64,000 nucleotides of DNA from the NCBI GenBank assembly GCA_910586705.1, contig CAJUJK010000015.1, forward strand, positions 1-64,000. Reading direction: 5' to 3'. The DNA comes from an uncultured Lachnospiraceae bacterium. Its GTDB lineage: Bacteria; Bacillota; Clostridia; Lachnospirales; Lachnospiraceae. The notes beneath the pieces were generated by a model that searched no databases, was not told the DNA's origin, and saw only the letters and a program-made list of their open reading frames with translations. Positions within the stretch are counted from its first letter, which is position 1. The number at the start of each line of letters is the position of its first letter. Position numbers and translations under genes: made by a program. Positions 63,143-64,000 of this stretch are shown one piece after another.

Positions 63143-64000
63143 GTGCGTCAAGATGTGGGGGAGGCAGATGAGACCGAAACGCCGGACGATTCTGACACCA
63201 CGGAAGGCGAGCCGAAAGAGGAAGAAGTGACGGAGGAAAATCCAGCAGAAGATTTACCCCCGGTAGAAGAGCAGCCGGCCGAGGAAGAACCTGCTGCTCC
63301 TTCCGAAGAGGAAGTTATAGTTCCCGGGACGCCGGAGGAGCCTGTGGCTGACGCCGGGGAGATTAAGGTGAACAACGAGATCATGGCAGTAACTCCCAGT
63401 GCGGAGGCGGTGATCACTGTTGACTCCAAGAGCGGAGGCGATGCGGATACCGCTGAGGTTAAGTGGGTAGGCGGCTGTGTTGACAGCGACGGTAAGCTGG
63501 CGACAGGCAAGGCGCTTCGCTTCCGCGTTGTGCTGAAGGACGGCCGCAAGCTGACAAAGGTCGAGGCAAAGGTCGGTGAGACCGGAGAGGGCAAGAACCC
63601 GGACGTAAAGGATCTGACAAACGCGAGTGCCGATGCCGACACGATCTATGAACTTAAGTGGGACCAGATTGAGACTACCAAGCAGGTTGACGGTAAGGAT
63701 GTGAAAGTCGGTCAGCCGGTTCAGATCGTTGTGACCACTGAGGCGCAGACCTATAAGATCACATTTGCAGGAAGCAATGCCAAGATTTACGCGGTGGCTC
63801 CCGTAGATGCGGACGACGCTGCAAAGGGCAATATGAAGGGCGTGGAAGTATCTGCTGCTGTGACTGGCGCGGCATATGACACGGCGGTGACCTACGTTGT
63901 GGAGGCGGAGGATGGCTATAAGCTCAGTGAAGTTAAGGTGGGCGACAAGCCGGTTACTGTTGGCACGACGGATCTGAAGGAGAGCGCTGCGGAAGATGCA
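63143..64000 (+). CDS. Second giant surface-protein gene, 5' part (runs off the window)
   Basis: An open frame from at least 63143 to the window end (286 codons) homologous to the start of the 2946-residue protein: acidic Glu/Pro-rich stretch, then WVGGCVDSDGKL, FRVVLKDGRKLTKVEAKVG and VGQPVQIVVTT, matching YPGGCTSGEGES, FKVELKDGRALDKVAYKIG and TGKPITISVVT. The only plausible start is GTG 63143, without a ribosome site. Directly after the conserved palindromic end the hydrophobic signal-peptide core present in copy 1 is missing, so the product as written would not be exported. Either it is a silent donor copy, or the signal is supplied by rearrangement. Confidence 0.7.
   Translation, partial: MRQDVGEADETETPDDSDTTEGEPKEEEVTEENPAEDLPPVEEQPAEEEPAAPSEEEVIVPGTPEEPVADAGEIKVNNEIMAVTPSAEAVITVDSKSGGDADTAEVKWVGGCVDSDGKLATGKALRFRVVLKDGRKLTKVEAKVGETGEGKNPDVKDLTNASADADTIYELKWDQIETTKQVDGKDVKVGQPVQIVVTTEAQTYKITFAGSNAKIYAVAPVDADDAAKGNMKGVEVSAAVTGAAYDTAVTYVVEAEDGYKLSEVKVGDKPVTVGTTDLKESAAEDA

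Overview
The window looks like a chromosomal piece of an anaerobic, probably gut-living member of the Clostridia, most likely Lachnospiraceae. The grounds are moderate GC with consensus -35/-10 promoters, strong AGGAGG-type ribosome sites, an SpmB sporulation protein, YesM/YesN-type two-component regulators, alanine/proline-rich lipoprotein sugar binders and several GntR-LacI (AraR-type) regulators. No species name can be given from sequence alone. No rRNA, tRNA, CRISPR array, phage or insertion sequence was recognised.

Layout. 1-5.4 kb: housekeeping and orphan genes (membrane-anchored Mrr-like nuclease, SpmB, MarR regulator, DUF885 protein, GGDEF diguanylate cyclase). 5.5-16.3 kb: a sugar-sensing and import locus. 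A LytS/YesM-type kinase, a membrane-anchored sugar-binding protein and a YesN/AraC response regulator precede a GntR-LacI regulator and a four-gene YtfQ-YtfR-YtfT-YjfF-type ABC importer. 16.4-33.8 kb: an accessory surface-protein region. It holds a Uma2 nuclease gene, an 8.8-kb gene for a 2946-residue exported repeat protein, three tandem Uma2 genes each behind a near-identical 268-bp structured leader, and, in inverted orientation, a 5'-truncated and frameshifted relative of the giant gene.

34-37.7 kb: two methyl-accepting chemotaxis proteins flanking a small membrane protein. 38-50.1 kb: a full L-arabinose system. It has a ChvE/MmsA/MmsB-type importer with two mirror-image operators around a consensus promoter, AraR, two AraR operators, then araA-araB-araD, a split transketolase and ribulose-phosphate 3-epimerase. 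Arabinose would be imported, isomerised, phosphorylated, epimerised to xylulose-5-P and passed into the non-oxidative pentose phosphate pathway.

50-62.8 kb: a DUF4143 ATPase, a MATE exporter divergent from a BlaI-type repressor, SEC-C methionine aminopeptidase, an unrecognised three-gene envelope operon, metG, an alpha/beta hydrolase, a small 11-mer-repeat protein and a D-2-hydroxyacid dehydrogenase. 62.9-64 kb: the 5' end of a second giant surface-protein gene running off the window.

The most interesting signal is the surface-protein family. Two members 45 kb apart carry the same 233-bp upstream module: paired 11-bp direct repeats 89 bp apart, and a palindrome 121 bp further on. Homology stops right after the palindrome. 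In the first copy the signal peptide is split between two reading frames and one extra base would join it. In the second copy the hydrophobic part of the signal is missing. The third member is a promoterless inverted 3' half. Together with mosaic Uma2 nuclease genes in between, this suggests an antigenic or phase-variation locus. That is an inference and needs population or long-read data.
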